Source of the DNA: an uncultured Pelagibacteraceae bacterium
Lineage (GTDB): Bacteria; Pseudomonadota; Alphaproteobacteria; Pelagibacterales; Pelagibacteraceae
Assembly (NCBI GenBank): GCA_902622805.1
Contig: CACNRG010000002.1
Location: 1 to 64,000 of the forward strand
DNA: 64,000 nucleotides
Direction: 5' to 3'
Made by a program: the position numbers and the translations under genes. The notes beneath the pieces were generated by a model. The model searched no databases. It was not told the DNA's origin and was given only the letters and a program-made list of their open reading frames with translations. Numbering within the stretch: position 1 is the stretch's first letter; each line of letters opens with the position of its first letter. This document shows positions 19,442 to 28,339 of the stretch, one piece after another.

Positions 19442-20020
19442 ATGGATATTTTTTTAATTGGTATAATTTCATACCTCTTGGGCTCTATACCATTTGGTTT
19501 TATACTTACAAAAATTTTTTTAAATAAAGATATAAGGGAAATTGGTTCAGGTAATATTGGGGCTACTAATGCTCTTAGAACTGGAAATAAAAGTATTGGT
19601 TACTCAACATTAATCTTAGATATTTTAAAAGCAGTGGTTCCTATTATTTATGTAAAAATTTTTTATCAAGATTTTTTATATATTGCTTCACTATGTGCTT
19701 TTTTGGGTCATGTATTTCCAATCTGGCTTAAGTTTAAAGGTGGAAAAGGAGTTGCTACTTATGTTGGAATTTTATTTGCTATTAATTTATTTTTTGGAAT
19801 TATTTTTACTATTACTTGGTTTGTAACATTTTTTATTTCAAAATATTCCTCTCTTTCATCTTTAATTGGTGCAGGATCTATACCAATTTATTTATTAATT
19901 TTAACTCAATACGATCAAGTAATTTTTTTTACAATTATGTTTATCTTGATATTTTTTACTCATAGAGAAAATATTAAAAGATTGAAAAATAAAGAGGAAA
20001 CTAAGACAAAAATTTATTAA
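19442..20020 (+). CDS. plsY: Glycerol-3-phosphate acyltransferase PlsY
   Basis: This is a 192-residue inner-membrane enzyme that transfers an acyl group from acyl-phosphate to glycerol 3-phosphate, the first step of phospholipid synthesis. Motifs are the N-terminal YLLGSIPFGFILTK, REIGSGNIGATNALRTGNK, and GHVFPIWLKFKGGKGVAT, with four to five hydrophobic helices. It lies between the dihydroorotase homologue and topA, an order shared with other alphaproteobacteria except that dprA is missing here. Confidence 0.95.
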   Translation: MDIFLIGIISYLLGSIPFGFILTKIFLNKDIREIGSGNIGATNALRTGNKSIGYSTLILDILKAVVPIIYVKIFYQDFLYIASLCAFLGHVFPIWLKFKGGKGVATYVGILFAINLFFGIIFTITWFVTFFISKYSSLSSLIGAGSIPIYLLILTQYDQVIFFTIMFILIFFTHRENIKRLKNKEETKTKIY

Positions 20021-20056
20021 TTTGACTATCTAACTCTTTTGGTTAGTTTGTAGTTT

Positions 20057-22639
20057 ATGAACTTGGTCATCGTAGAAAGCCCTGCTAAAGCTAAGACAAT
20101 AAATAAATATTTGGGAGATGATTATAAAGTTTTAGCAAGTTATGGTCACATAAGAGATTTGCCCTCTAAAAATGGCTCTGTTGATCCTAATCAAGATTTT
20201 AAAATGGAGTGGGAAGTTGATAGTTTTTCAAAAAAATATCTAAAAGAAATTACTGATGCTGCAAAAAACTCTTCTAAAATTATATTAGCTACAGACCCAG
20301 ACCGTGAGGGTGAAGCTATTGCATGGCATGTGAAAGAATATCTAAACGAAAAAAAACTTTTAAAAGATAAAGAAATAGAACGAGTAGTATTTAATGAGAT
20401 AACTAAAAAAGCTGTAATCCAAGGAATTGAAAATCCTAGGCAAATTGAACCATTATTAGTTGACGCATACATGGCAAGAAGAGCTTTAGATTATTTAGTT
20501 GGTTTTAATATTTCACCAATACTTTGGACAAAATTACCAGGCTCAAAATCTGCTGGTAGAGTTCAATCTGTAGCTTTAAAGTTAATCACAGAAAGAGAAC
20601 ATGAGATAGAGTCATTCAATCCGGAAGAATATTGGACTTTAAGTATTAAATTTATCGATAATAAAAATCAAAATATTACTGCAAGTATAAGTCAATTAAA
20701 TGATAATAAGATTGAAAAATTTTCATTTAGAAATAAAGATGAGATAAATAAAGCTATATCAAGTATAAATAAAAAAAAATTCTATATCGCTGACATTTCA
20801 AGCAAAGTTATTAATCGAAATCCATCAGGACCATTTACAACATCTACTCTACAACAAACTGCCTCAAGTAGGTTAGGTTTTGGTGCATCTAGAACAATGC
20901 AAATTGCTCAAAAGATTTATCAAGGTGTAGAGATCGATGGAGAAACAATTGGTTTGATTACTTATATGAGAACTGACGGTACAAACTTATCTAAAGATGC
21001 AATAATAGCTTTCAGAAATTATATTCAAAAAGAAATAGGTAAAGAATATCTACCTAAAGTTGCTTTAAATTATTCTGGAAAGAAAGCTAAAAATGCTCAA
21101 GAGGCGCATGAAGCAATCAGACCTACTGATATAGTCAGAACACCTCAAAGTGTTAAAAAATATTTAAGTACTGATCAATATAAACTTTATGATCTAATTT
21201 GGAGAAAAGCTTTATCTTCTCAAATGGAGTCTGCTAATTTTGATAGAAATACTATTACTATAACTTCAGACACAAATGACACTGTTTGTAAAGCAAGTGG
21301 ATCTGTCCTTAAATTTGATGGATTTTTGAAAATCTATAATAATCAAAGTAAAGATGATGATGAAAATATTTTACCAGCTGTTTCCAAAGGACCAATTAAT
21401 ATTGAAGCACTGCTAGATGAACAACATTATACACAACCTCCCCCAAGATACTCTGAAGCTAGTTTAGTAAAAAAACTTGAAGAATTAGGTATAGGAAGAC
21501 CATCTACTTATGCAAGTATTATTTCTACTATTGCTAATAGAGGATATGCAGAAATTTTAAATAAAAGGTTTTTTCCAACTGATAGAGGTAAATTAATTTC
21601 AGCTTTTTTAGAAAAACTATTTTCAAAATATGTAGATTATAATTTTACAGCTGGTTTGGAAGATCAACTTGATGAAATTACAACTGGTAAAGAAAGTTGG
21701 ATTAAAGTTTTAGAACTTTTTTGGAAAGATTTTAATAATAATATATCTGAAGTAAAAGAAAAAAGGACTAGAGAAGTTTTAGATTTACTTAATGATAGCT
21801 TAGGAGATTTAATTTTTGATAAAGATAAACAAGGCAATATAGTTAGAAAATGTCAATTATGTAATTCTGGAACATTAAGTTTAAAAAATAGTTTTAGAGG
21901 AGGTGCTTTTATTGGATGTTCAAATTATCCAGAATGTAAATTTACAAGGCCATTATCTAAAGCAAAGGCAGCTGCACAAGCACAATTGGCTGAACCAAAG
22001 TTTATTGGAAAACATGAGAATGGTAACGATATATATTTAAAAAATGGAAGATTTGGTCCTTATTTACAGTATGAAAAAATACCTACCGAAATAGAAATAG
22101 AAAAGGAAAAAGCTACAAAAAAAAGAAAAAAAAGTAAAAAAAATAAATCAGAAATCAACGAACTTTTAAAAAATGTTTCAATACCCAAGGGTTTAGAATT
22201 AAAAGATATTAATTTAGAAAAAGCACAATTCTTATGTTCATTGCCTAAATCTTTAGGAATAAACCCTGAAAATCAAAAAGAAATTTCATTAAACACAGGA
22301 AGATTTGGACCTTATCTAAAATGTGAAAATAAATCTGCAAGAATTGAAAATATTGATGAAATATTCTCAATAGGTTTAAATAGGGCAATCGCTATGATAG
22401 CTGAAGCTAAACCTGGAAGAATATCTTCTTCTATTATAAAAGACTTAGGCGAGCATCCTGAAGATAAAAAATCTGTTAAAGTAATGAAAGGTCAGTATGG
22501 TCCTTATATTAAGTACAAATCTTTAAATGCAACTATTCCTGAGGAAAAAGATCCAACAGAACTTACAATGGAAGAGGCTTTAATTCTTATTGAGAAAAGA
22601 AAAGAATACGATAAAATTAAAAAAAATAAAAAAAAATAA
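20057..22639 (+). CDS. topA: DNA topoisomerase I
   Basis: This type IA topoisomerase relaxes negative supercoils. It has 860 residues. The TOPRIM domain opens with LVIVESPAKAKTINKYLG and has the acidic ATDPDREGEAIAWH at 78-91. The active-site Tyr303 is in GLITYMRTDGTN. One four-Cys zinc ribbon is visible (Cys599, Cys602, Cys621, Cys627). The C-terminal half has repeated GRFGPYLQY, GRFGPYLKC and GQYGPYIKY segments typical of bacterial TopA tails, and ends in a lysine-rich tract. It starts 36 bases after plsY. Confidence 0.97.
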   Translation: MNLVIVESPAKAKTINKYLGDDYKVLASYGHIRDLPSKNGSVDPNQDFKMEWEVDSFSKKYLKEITDAAKNSSKIILATDPDREGEAIAWHVKEYLNEKKLLKDKEIERVVFNEITKKAVIQGIENPRQIEPLLVDAYMARRALDYLVGFNISPILWTKLPGSKSAGRVQSVALKLITEREHEIESFNPEEYWTLSIKFIDNKNQNITASISQLNDNKIEKFSFRNKDEINKAISSINKKKFYIADISSKVINRNPSGPFTTSTLQQTASSRLGFGASRTMQIAQKIYQGVEIDGETIGLITYMRTDGTNLSKDAIIAFRNYIQKEIGKEYLPKVALNYSGKKAKNAQEAHEAIRPTDIVRTPQSVKKYLSTDQYKLYDLIWRKALSSQMESANFDRNTITITSDTNDTVCKASGSVLKFDGFLKIYNNQSKDDDENILPAVSKGPINIEALLDEQHYTQPPPRYSEASLVKKLEELGIGRPSTYASIISTIANRGYAEILNKRFFPTDRGKLISAFLEKLFSKYVDYNFTAGLEDQLDEITTGKESWIKVLELFWKDFNNNISEVKEKRTREVLDLLNDSLGDLIFDKDKQGNIVRKCQLCNSGTLSLKNSFRGGAFIGCSNYPECKFTRPLSKAKAAAQAQLAEPKFIGKHENGNDIYLKNGRFGPYLQYEKIPTEIEIEKEKATKKRKKSKKNKSEINELLKNVSIPKGLELKDINLEKAQFLCSLPKSLGINPENQKEISLNTGRFGPYLKCENKSARIENIDEIFSIGLNRAIAMIAEAKPGRISSSIIKDLGEHPEDKKSVKVMKGQYGPYIKYKSLNATIPEEKDPTELTMEEALILIEKRKEYDKIKKNKKK

Positions 22640-22642
22640 TCT

Positions 22643-22846
22643 ATGAAAAAAACTATAATAATAATATTTTTTTTAAATGTTTTAACTTTAAATTCTTTTG
22701 CTGCTGAATTAAAAGATTGTTCTGTATATAAGAAATTTAATCCTAAATTCTATGCTTGTAAAACAGCAAATGCTATAAAAAGTACAGCTGATTATCAAAA
22801 AAAAGAATGGTCTAAAGAAAAAGATAAATTAATTAAAAAAGATTAA
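22643..22846 (+). CDS. Small secreted protein of unknown function
   Basis: This is a 67-residue protein that I do not recognise. It has a clear Sec signal peptide (MKKTIIIIFFLNVLTLNSFA), cleaved about residue 20 or 21. This leaves a mature peptide of about 46 residues, rich in lysine, with Cys26 and Cys39 that could form one disulfide in the periplasm. It sits 3 bases after topA and 2 bases before the RidA gene, so it is translated from the same message. The tight spacing and signal peptide argue that it is a real gene. Confidence 0.7.
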   Translation: MKKTIIIIFFLNVLTLNSFAAELKDCSVYKKFNPKFYACKTANAIKSTADYQKKEWSKEKDKLIKKD

Positions 22847-22848
22847 AC

Positions 22849-23310
22849 ATGAGCTTTGATAATAAAATCAAAGAATTAAAAATAGAACTGCCTGAGGCAA
22901 AAGCTCCAGTTGGAAACTATGTTGCAACTAAAATTATTGGTAATTTACTTTATATATCAGGTCAAATATCTATTGATGAGAACGGTGAACTTATAAAAGG
23001 TAAAGTAGGTTTAGATTTAAATACTGAAAAAGCGTATCAGGCTGCAAAACGATGTGCTCTAAGTATTATTTCTCAAGCAAAACAAGCTTGTGGTGGTAAT
23101 TTATCAAAAATTAAGAATTGTATAAAGTTAACTGGGTTTGTTAATTCTACTGATAATTTTATAGAACAACCAAAAGTCATAAATGGTGCATCTGATTTAA
23201 TTGCTGAAGTTTTTGGTGATGCAGGAATGCATACTAGGGCAGCTGTAAGTACAAATAGTTTACCTCTCGGTGTAGCAGTAGAAATTGATGCAATATTTGA
23301 GTTGATTTAA
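22849..23310 (+). CDS. RidA/YjgF family protein
   Basis: This is a 153-residue protein of the RidA/YjgF/YER057c family. Canonical RidA hydrolyses reactive enamines and imines made by PLP enzymes, but this longer subgroup is less well characterised. Marks are GNLLYISGQISIDENG near residue 31 and the C-terminal HTRAAVSTNSLPLGVAVEID, which carries the conserved Arg. Its stop lies three bases from the stop of the convergent ugd gene. Confidence 0.88.
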   Translation: MSFDNKIKELKIELPEAKAPVGNYVATKIIGNLLYISGQISIDENGELIKGKVGLDLNTEKAYQAAKRCALSIISQAKQACGGNLSKIKNCIKLTGFVNSTDNFIEQPKVINGASDLIAEVFGDAGMHTRAAVSTNSLPLGVAVEIDAIFELI

Positions 23311-23313
23311 ATT

Positions 23314-24615
23314 TTAACCTCTTCCCACACTATAGTATTTAATTTTTTTATTAATCATTTTATGTGGAGAATATAAATTTCTCATATCAAATACTTTAAT
23401 CTTTTTATTCTTAATAAACCTATTAAAATCAAGTGATTTAAAATCGTTCCATTCTGTATGAATAATTACAAGATCAGTTTTATCCAAACATTTAGATATT
23501 GATTTAACATAATTAACATTTTTAATTTTTTTAAATTCTTTCTTATAACCAGTAGGATCAAAATAACTTATAATCGCACCTTTTTTTGAAAGAGTTGGTA
23601 TCATTGTCAAACTTGACGAGTCTCTCATATCATCAGTGTTCGCTTTAAAAGTGACACCGAGAAAACTAATTTTTTTTTTCCTAACTTTGTTATTTAATAT
23701 TTTATAAACTCTTTTTAATAATAATGTTGACCTATTTTTATTAGATTTTATTACAGATTTAATTACAGACAAATTGGTAGCAAATTTATCTGCTGTAGAA
23801 GTGATTGCCTTAGTATCTTTGGGAAAACATGAGCCTCCATAAGCAGGGCCAGCTCTTAAAAAACGACTTCCTATTCTTTGATCTAAACCCATTCCAATTG
23901 AAATATCATCTATATTTATATTTATTTTTTCACACAAGTTTGCTAGTTCATTAATAAATGTAATTTTTGTAGCTAAAAAAGCATTAGACGCGTATTTTAT
24001 TAATTCAGCTGCTCTTCTTGAAGTATTAATATATTTTGCCCCTTTTGTAATTAACGGCAAATATAAATTTTTTAAAATTCTAGCTGATTTTTTGTCATTA
24101 GATCCGACTACAATTCTATCTGGATATATGAAATCTCTAATTGCTTCTCCCTCTCTTAAAAATTCTGGGTTTGAAATAACAGCAAATTTATTTTTAGAAT
24201 TAAATTTTAATAAAATTTTCTCAATACCGTCACCTGTCATTACTGGTACAGTAGATTTAGTAATAATTATTTTATATTTGTTTATAGATTTTGATAATTC
24301 CTTAGCTACACCATAAATTTGGCTTAAATCTGCATTATTACCTCCTCTTTTAGTAGGGGTGCCAACACAAATAAAAATAATATCAGATTTTTTTATAGAA
24401 TCTTTTAAATTATTTGAGAAATTTAATCTTTTATTATTAATGTTTTTTTTAACCAATTCATCTAAACCAGGTTCATAAATAGGAATAATTCCATTTTGTA
24501 AATCATTAATTTTTTTATCATCTTTATCAACACATATAACTTGATTACCTAGATCAGAAAAACAGACGCCACTCACAAGCCCAACATAACCCGTTCCTAT
24601 CATACATAGTTTCAT
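23314..24615 (-). CDS. ugd: UDP-glucose 6-dehydrogenase
   Basis: This enzyme oxidises UDP-glucose to UDP-glucuronate with two NAD+, supplying acidic sugar for envelope polysaccharide. Its 433 residues open with the Rossmann motif MIGTGYVGLVSGVCFSDLG. The catalytic Cys is in AYGGSCFPKDTKAI, followed by the helix that binds the second domain. A C-terminal UDP-binding domain follows (SFLGVTFKANTDDMRDSSS). It overlaps galU by 4 bases, so substrate supply and oxidation are coupled. A 10-base poly-T run lies at 23670-23679. Confidence 0.95.
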   Translation of the reverse strand: MKLCMIGTGYVGLVSGVCFSDLGNQVICVDKDDKKINDLQNGIIPIYEPGLDELVKKNINNKRLNFSNNLKDSIKKSDIIFICVGTPTKRGGNNADLSQIYGVAKELSKSINKYKIIITKSTVPVMTGDGIEKILLKFNSKNKFAVISNPEFLREGEAIRDFIYPDRIVVGSNDKKSARILKNLYLPLITKGAKYINTSRRAAELIKYASNAFLATKITFINELANLCEKININIDDISIGMGLDQRIGSRFLRAGPAYGGSCFPKDTKAITSTADKFATNLSVIKSVIKSNKNRSTLLLKRVYKILNNKVRKKKISFLGVTFKANTDDMRDSSSLTMIPTLSKKGAIISYFDPTGYKKEFKKIKNVNYVKSISKCLDKTDLVIIHTEWNDFKSLDFNRFIKNKKIKVFDMRNLYSPHKMINKKIKYYSVGRG

Positions 24616-25427
24616 AGTTTAGCAATTTCTAAAGTTGATTTAATATAACCATGCATACTTCCACAATCTAAATACTTGCCAGAAAAATTATGAGCAATAA
24701 ATTTATTATTTTCTTTAATTAATGATTGAATCGCATCAGTAATATGAATTTCTCCACCTTTACCTGGTTTTTGTTTAATTAATTTAGAAAAAATTGTTTT
24801 AGGTAAGATATATCTTCCAATTACTGCTTTATTAGACGGAGCATCTTTTACAGATGGTTTTTCAATAACATCTTTTATTAGAAAATTTTTTTTATCAATT
24901 TTTTTATAAAGTTTATAAATACCCCATCTTGAAACAGTTTTTTTATTTACGTTCATACTAGCCATAACACTAGAATTAAATCTTTTGTGGATTTTAATCA
25001 TAGATTTGGAGCAGTTTTTTTTAATAATAAGATCATCAGGTAAAAGCATTAAAAAAAATTTATCTTTTATAAATTTTCTAGATTTTAAAACAGCGTCACC
25101 TGTACCAAGAGGTTTATTTTGATAAACAAACTTAATCATTTTTTTATATTTTAAAATTTTTTTGTATTCTTGGATTATTCTAGGATCTTTTTTTTTTTTA
25201 ATTATTTTTTTGTAGAAAATATCATTAAAAAAATAATCTTTAATCATTATTTTTTTTTTTGAAATTATAAAAATTACATTTTTTATTCCAGCTTCAATAC
25301 ATTCATCTAAAATATATTCAATTCCAGGTTTTCCATTTATGGGTAAAAGTTCTTTAGCAAAGACACTTGTTAGAGGCAGTAAACGAGTGCCTAAACCTGC
25401 TAATGGAATTATTGCTTGTTTAATCAT
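24612..25427 (-). CDS. galU: UTP-glucose-1-phosphate uridylyltransferase
   Basis: This enzyme makes UDP-glucose from UTP and glucose 1-phosphate and feeds the ugd product. Its 271 residues open with the nucleotidyltransferase signature PLAGLGTRLLPLTSVFAKEL. Further marks are GTGDAVLKSRKF, MLLPDDL and the glucose-site GRYILPKTIF with GGEIHITDAIQ. The coding strand has poly-A runs of 12 (25188-25199) and 11 (25250-25260), both read as lysines. These are unusually long and could allow slippage. It diverges from panC with a very short spacer. Confidence 0.94.
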   Translation of the reverse strand: MIKQAIIPLAGLGTRLLPLTSVFAKELLPINGKPGIEYILDECIEAGIKNVIFIISKKKIMIKDYFFNDIFYKKIIKKKKDPRIIQEYKKILKYKKMIKFVYQNKPLGTGDAVLKSRKFIKDKFFLMLLPDDLIIKKNCSKSMIKIHKRFNSSVMASMNVNKKTVSRWGIYKLYKKIDKKNFLIKDVIEKPSVKDAPSNKAVIGRYILPKTIFSKLIKQKPGKGGEIHITDAIQSLIKENNKFIAHNFSGKYLDCGSMHGYIKSTLEIAKL

Positions 25428-25461
25428 TTAAATGTTTTACTTATTAAATTGTTTTATACAA

Positions 25462-26274
25462 ATGAAAATTTTATTAAGTAATAATGATTTAAATGAGGCA
25501 TTATATAATGTCTCAAACTTAGGATTTGTGCCTACAATGGGTAGCTTGCATGAAGGGCATATTTCATTAATTAAGAAATCTATAAAAGAATGTAAGAAAA
25601 CAATTGTTAGTATATTTATAAACCCAACACAATTTAATAACAAAAAAGATTTTAAAAATTATCCAAGAAATATCAAAAAAGATTTATTAATTTTAAAGAA
25701 ATTAAGGATAAATTTTGTGTATTTACCGAGTGTTAAAGATGTCTACCATTTTAAAAGAAAATCTCCAATTAAACTCAAAAAAAAAGATAAAATACTTTGT
25801 GCGAAATTTAGAAAAGGTCATTTTGAGGGAGTTATTGATGTTATAGATCGGCTAACAAAGATGATTAAACCACAAAAAATTTATTTTGGTGAGAAAGATT
25901 TTCAACAACTTTATTTAATTAAGAAATATAACCCAAAAAAATTAAATGTAAAAATTATTTCTTGTCCAACAATAAGAAATCTTAATAAACTTGCCCTTTC
26001 ATCAAGAAATAATCTTTTAACCAAAAATCAATTAATAAAAGCAGAAAAAATATCAAAAAAAATTTTTTTATTTAAAAAAAAAATTTCTCAAAATAGAAAT
26101 ATCAATACACTAGTATACAAACTGAAAAAAGAACTAACAAATTTATTTAATATAAAGTTTGATTATTTAGAATTGAGAAATAAATCTAATCTTCAAGTTT
26201 CAAATAAAATAAAAAACTCAAAATTATTTGTTGCTTATTATATAAATAAAGTAAGGTTAATTGATAATTTCTGA
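25462..26274 (+). CDS. panC: Pantothenate synthetase
   Basis: This enzyme condenses pantoate and beta-alanine with ATP. The nucleotidyl-transfer motifs are intact: VPTMGSLHEGH, SIFINPTQF, FRKGHFEGVIDVIDRL, YFGEKDFQQLYLIKK and LALSSRN. I start at the ATG at 25462 (MKILLSNNDL). An in-frame ATG at 25432 would add ten residues and sit only 4 bases from the galU start, leaving no room for a promoter. No panB or panD is nearby. The protein is strongly lysine-rich. It ends one base before the convergent mgtE stop. Confidence 0.92.
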   Translation: MKILLSNNDLNEALYNVSNLGFVPTMGSLHEGHISLIKKSIKECKKTIVSIFINPTQFNNKKDFKNYPRNIKKDLLILKKLRINFVYLPSVKDVYHFKRKSPIKLKKKDKILCAKFRKGHFEGVIDVIDRLTKMIKPQKIYFGEKDFQQLYLIKKYNPKKLNVKIISCPTIRNLNKLALSSRNNLLTKNQLIKAEKISKKIFLFKKKISQNRNINTLVYKLKKELTNLFNIKFDYLELRNKSNLQVSNKIKNSKLFVAYYINKVRLIDNF

Positions 26275-26275
26275 C

Positions 26276-27649
26276 TTATAAAAAATAAGCACCAACACCT
26301 AAAAAAGATACAAATCCGATTACATCAGTTATTGTTGTAACAAAAACACTTGATGCGATTGCAGGATCGATATTCATTTTTTTAAGTGTGACGGGTACTA
26401 AAATTCCAAATAGACCTGCAACCACCATAGTTAGTACCATTGAAATTGATATGATTAATGAAAGTTGGATATCTTGGAACCATAATTGTACAATAATAGA
26501 ACTGATAATTGCAAAAATTATACCATTCAAAATACCTATATTAAATTCCTTTAAAATATTTTGATTAAAATTATTTTTAGTTAAATCATTAGTAGCTAAA
26601 GTTCTCACTGTCACAGCTAAAGTTTGCATTCCAGCGTTTCCGCCCATTGATGCAACAATTGGCATTAGAAAAGCTAAAACAACCATTTGTTCAATAGTTG
26701 CTCCAAATAAACTTATACACCATGTAGCTAAAAAAGCAGTAAATAGATTTAGTAATAACCAATTAAATCTTCTTTTTGTTTTTGTTATCACACCATCAGT
26801 AATTTCTTCATCACCTACTCCAGCCAATCTTAATGCATCTTCTTCTGCTTCCTCTTTTAATACAGTAAGAACATCATCTGAAGTAATCATTCCTACTAAC
26901 TTATTTGTTTTATCAACAACACATGCAGAATTAAGATTGTAATTCTCAAATAAATTACCAACTTCTTCCCTATCCATATCTACAGGAATTAAAAAAGAGG
27001 TATCATCCATAATTGATGACATTTTAGTATCTCTAGCAGTTCTTAAAACTTTTGATGATGGAACAGTTCCAATTGGTTTAAAATTTTCATCTACTATATA
27101 AATTTCTAAAAATTGTTCTGGTAAATCCTTGTTTTCTCTCAAGTAGTCTATAGTTTGACCAACAGACCAATTACTTGGAATAGCAGTAAATTCTCTCTGC
27201 ATAATTCTGGCGGCACTATCTTCAGGATAACTTAGTCCTTCTAACAAAGCAAAACGATCCTTCGGAGGAAGCGAACTTAAAATAGAATTTTTATCTTTTT
27301 CCTCAACATTTTCTAAGATTGAAATAGCATCATCAGACTCTAGATTTTTTAATATTCTTACAATAGCATCTGATGAAAGATATTTAATTATTTCTGATTG
27401 GACAGACTCATTTAGCTCAATAAATACCTCTGGATCAATTCTAAAATTATTTAACTTAATTAGTTTTTCTCTATCGCTTTCACCTAAATGCTCTATTATA
27501 TCGGCAGCATCGGCAGGATGCATTTCTTTAAATGAATTAGTAATAAATAAAGCATCATTATTTGTAATCTTATCGGTGACTACTTTGATATACTCTTTAT
27601 TAAATTCAAAGTTGACTTTTTTATCTTTGATTTTTTTTATTAAAGTCAT
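26276..27649 (-). CDS. mgtE: Magnesium transporter MgtE
   Basis: This is an inner-membrane Mg2+ channel of 457 residues. The cytoplasmic N domain includes LLEGLSYPEDSAARIMQ. Two CBS domains follow at about 140-265, with VVDKTNKLVGMITSDDVLTV in the second. The C-terminal half carries five membrane helices with the pore signature MPIVASMGGNAGMQTLAV. The N and CBS domains sense cytoplasmic Mg2+ and gate the pore. No Mg2+ riboswitch fits in the 60-base gap shared with lipB. Confidence 0.95.
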   Translation of the reverse strand: MTLIKKIKDKKVNFEFNKEYIKVVTDKITNNDALFITNSFKEMHPADAADIIEHLGESDREKLIKLNNFRIDPEVFIELNESVQSEIIKYLSSDAIVRILKNLESDDAISILENVEEKDKNSILSSLPPKDRFALLEGLSYPEDSAARIMQREFTAIPSNWSVGQTIDYLRENKDLPEQFLEIYIVDENFKPIGTVPSSKVLRTARDTKMSSIMDDTSFLIPVDMDREEVGNLFENYNLNSACVVDKTNKLVGMITSDDVLTVLKEEAEEDALRLAGVGDEEITDGVITKTKRRFNWLLLNLFTAFLATWCISLFGATIEQMVVLAFLMPIVASMGGNAGMQTLAVTVRTLATNDLTKNNFNQNILKEFNIGILNGIIFAIISSIIVQLWFQDIQLSLIISISMVLTMVVAGLFGILVPVTLKKMNIDPAIASSVFVTTITDVIGFVSFLGVGAYFL

Positions 27650-27709
27650 AAATATACCTTTTATTAAGTCGGATCTTTTAATACAAAATATGAAGAATAC
27701 AATTTTTTT

Positions 27710-28339
27710 ATGGACATAGAGATCAAAAAATCAACAAAACCAGTAAAATATTATGATGCTTTAACTCTTCTTGAAGCTAGATCAAAAATGGTTAGTAAAA
27801 ATGAGGATAAGGAGCTTATATGGATATTAGAGCATGAATCTATTTATACTGCAGGCACAAGCTTTTCAAAAAATGATATTATTGATAAATCAATAGAAAT
27901 TTATGAAACAAATCGTGGAGGTAAAATCACCCATCATGGGCCAGGTCAATTGATGTTTTATTTTGTAATTGATTTAAGAAATAAAAAAAAGGATATAAGA
28001 AAATTTGTATCAATAATTGAAAATTCGATTATCGAAACTCTTGGAGAATTTAAAATAAAATGTCACGCTGATAGAAAAAATGTTGGAATTTGGTTTAAAA
28101 ATAAAGGTAAATCTGAAAAGGTTGCTGCTATAGGTGTAAGAGTAAGCAAATGGATTGCTTATCATGGTTTTTGTTTAAATATAAAAAATGATCTAGAACC
28201 ATACAAAAAAATAGTACCATGTGGAATTTCAGACAAGAAAGTTACAAATTTAAGAAAAATTTCAAAAATAAAATTTAATAAAATTGACGATATTTTGATA
28301 GATAAATTTATTTCAAATTTGAAAAATTTAAACGCTTAG
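27710..28339 (+). CDS. lipB: Octanoyl-[acyl-carrier protein]-protein transferase
   Basis: LipB moves octanoyl from acyl-carrier protein to lipoyl domains of 2-oxoacid dehydrogenases and GcvH. Its 209 residues carry TNRGGKITHHGPGQLMFYFV, the catalytic Lys137 in EKVAAIGVRV, and the thioester Cys171 in VPCGI. The last 32 bases overlap the 3' end of the convergent pseudouridine synthase gene. It diverges from mgtE. Confidence 0.96.
   Translation: MDIEIKKSTKPVKYYDALTLLEARSKMVSKNEDKELIWILEHESIYTAGTSFSKNDIIDKSIEIYETNRGGKITHHGPGQLMFYFVIDLRNKKKDIRKFVSIIENSIIETLGEFKIKCHADRKNVGIWFKNKGKSEKVAAIGVRVSKWIAYHGFCLNIKNDLEPYKKIVPCGISDKKVTNLRKISKIKFNKIDDILIDKFISNLKNLNA

Noticed and set aside
25432-25461. Upstream ATG for panC
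   Set aside because: It is four bases from the start of divergent galU and adds ten residues with no family support, though it cannot be excluded.
27650-27709. Mg2+ riboswitch upstream of mgtE
   Set aside because: The gap is 60 bases and shared with divergent lipB; too short for a known Mg2+ sensing element and no structure seen.
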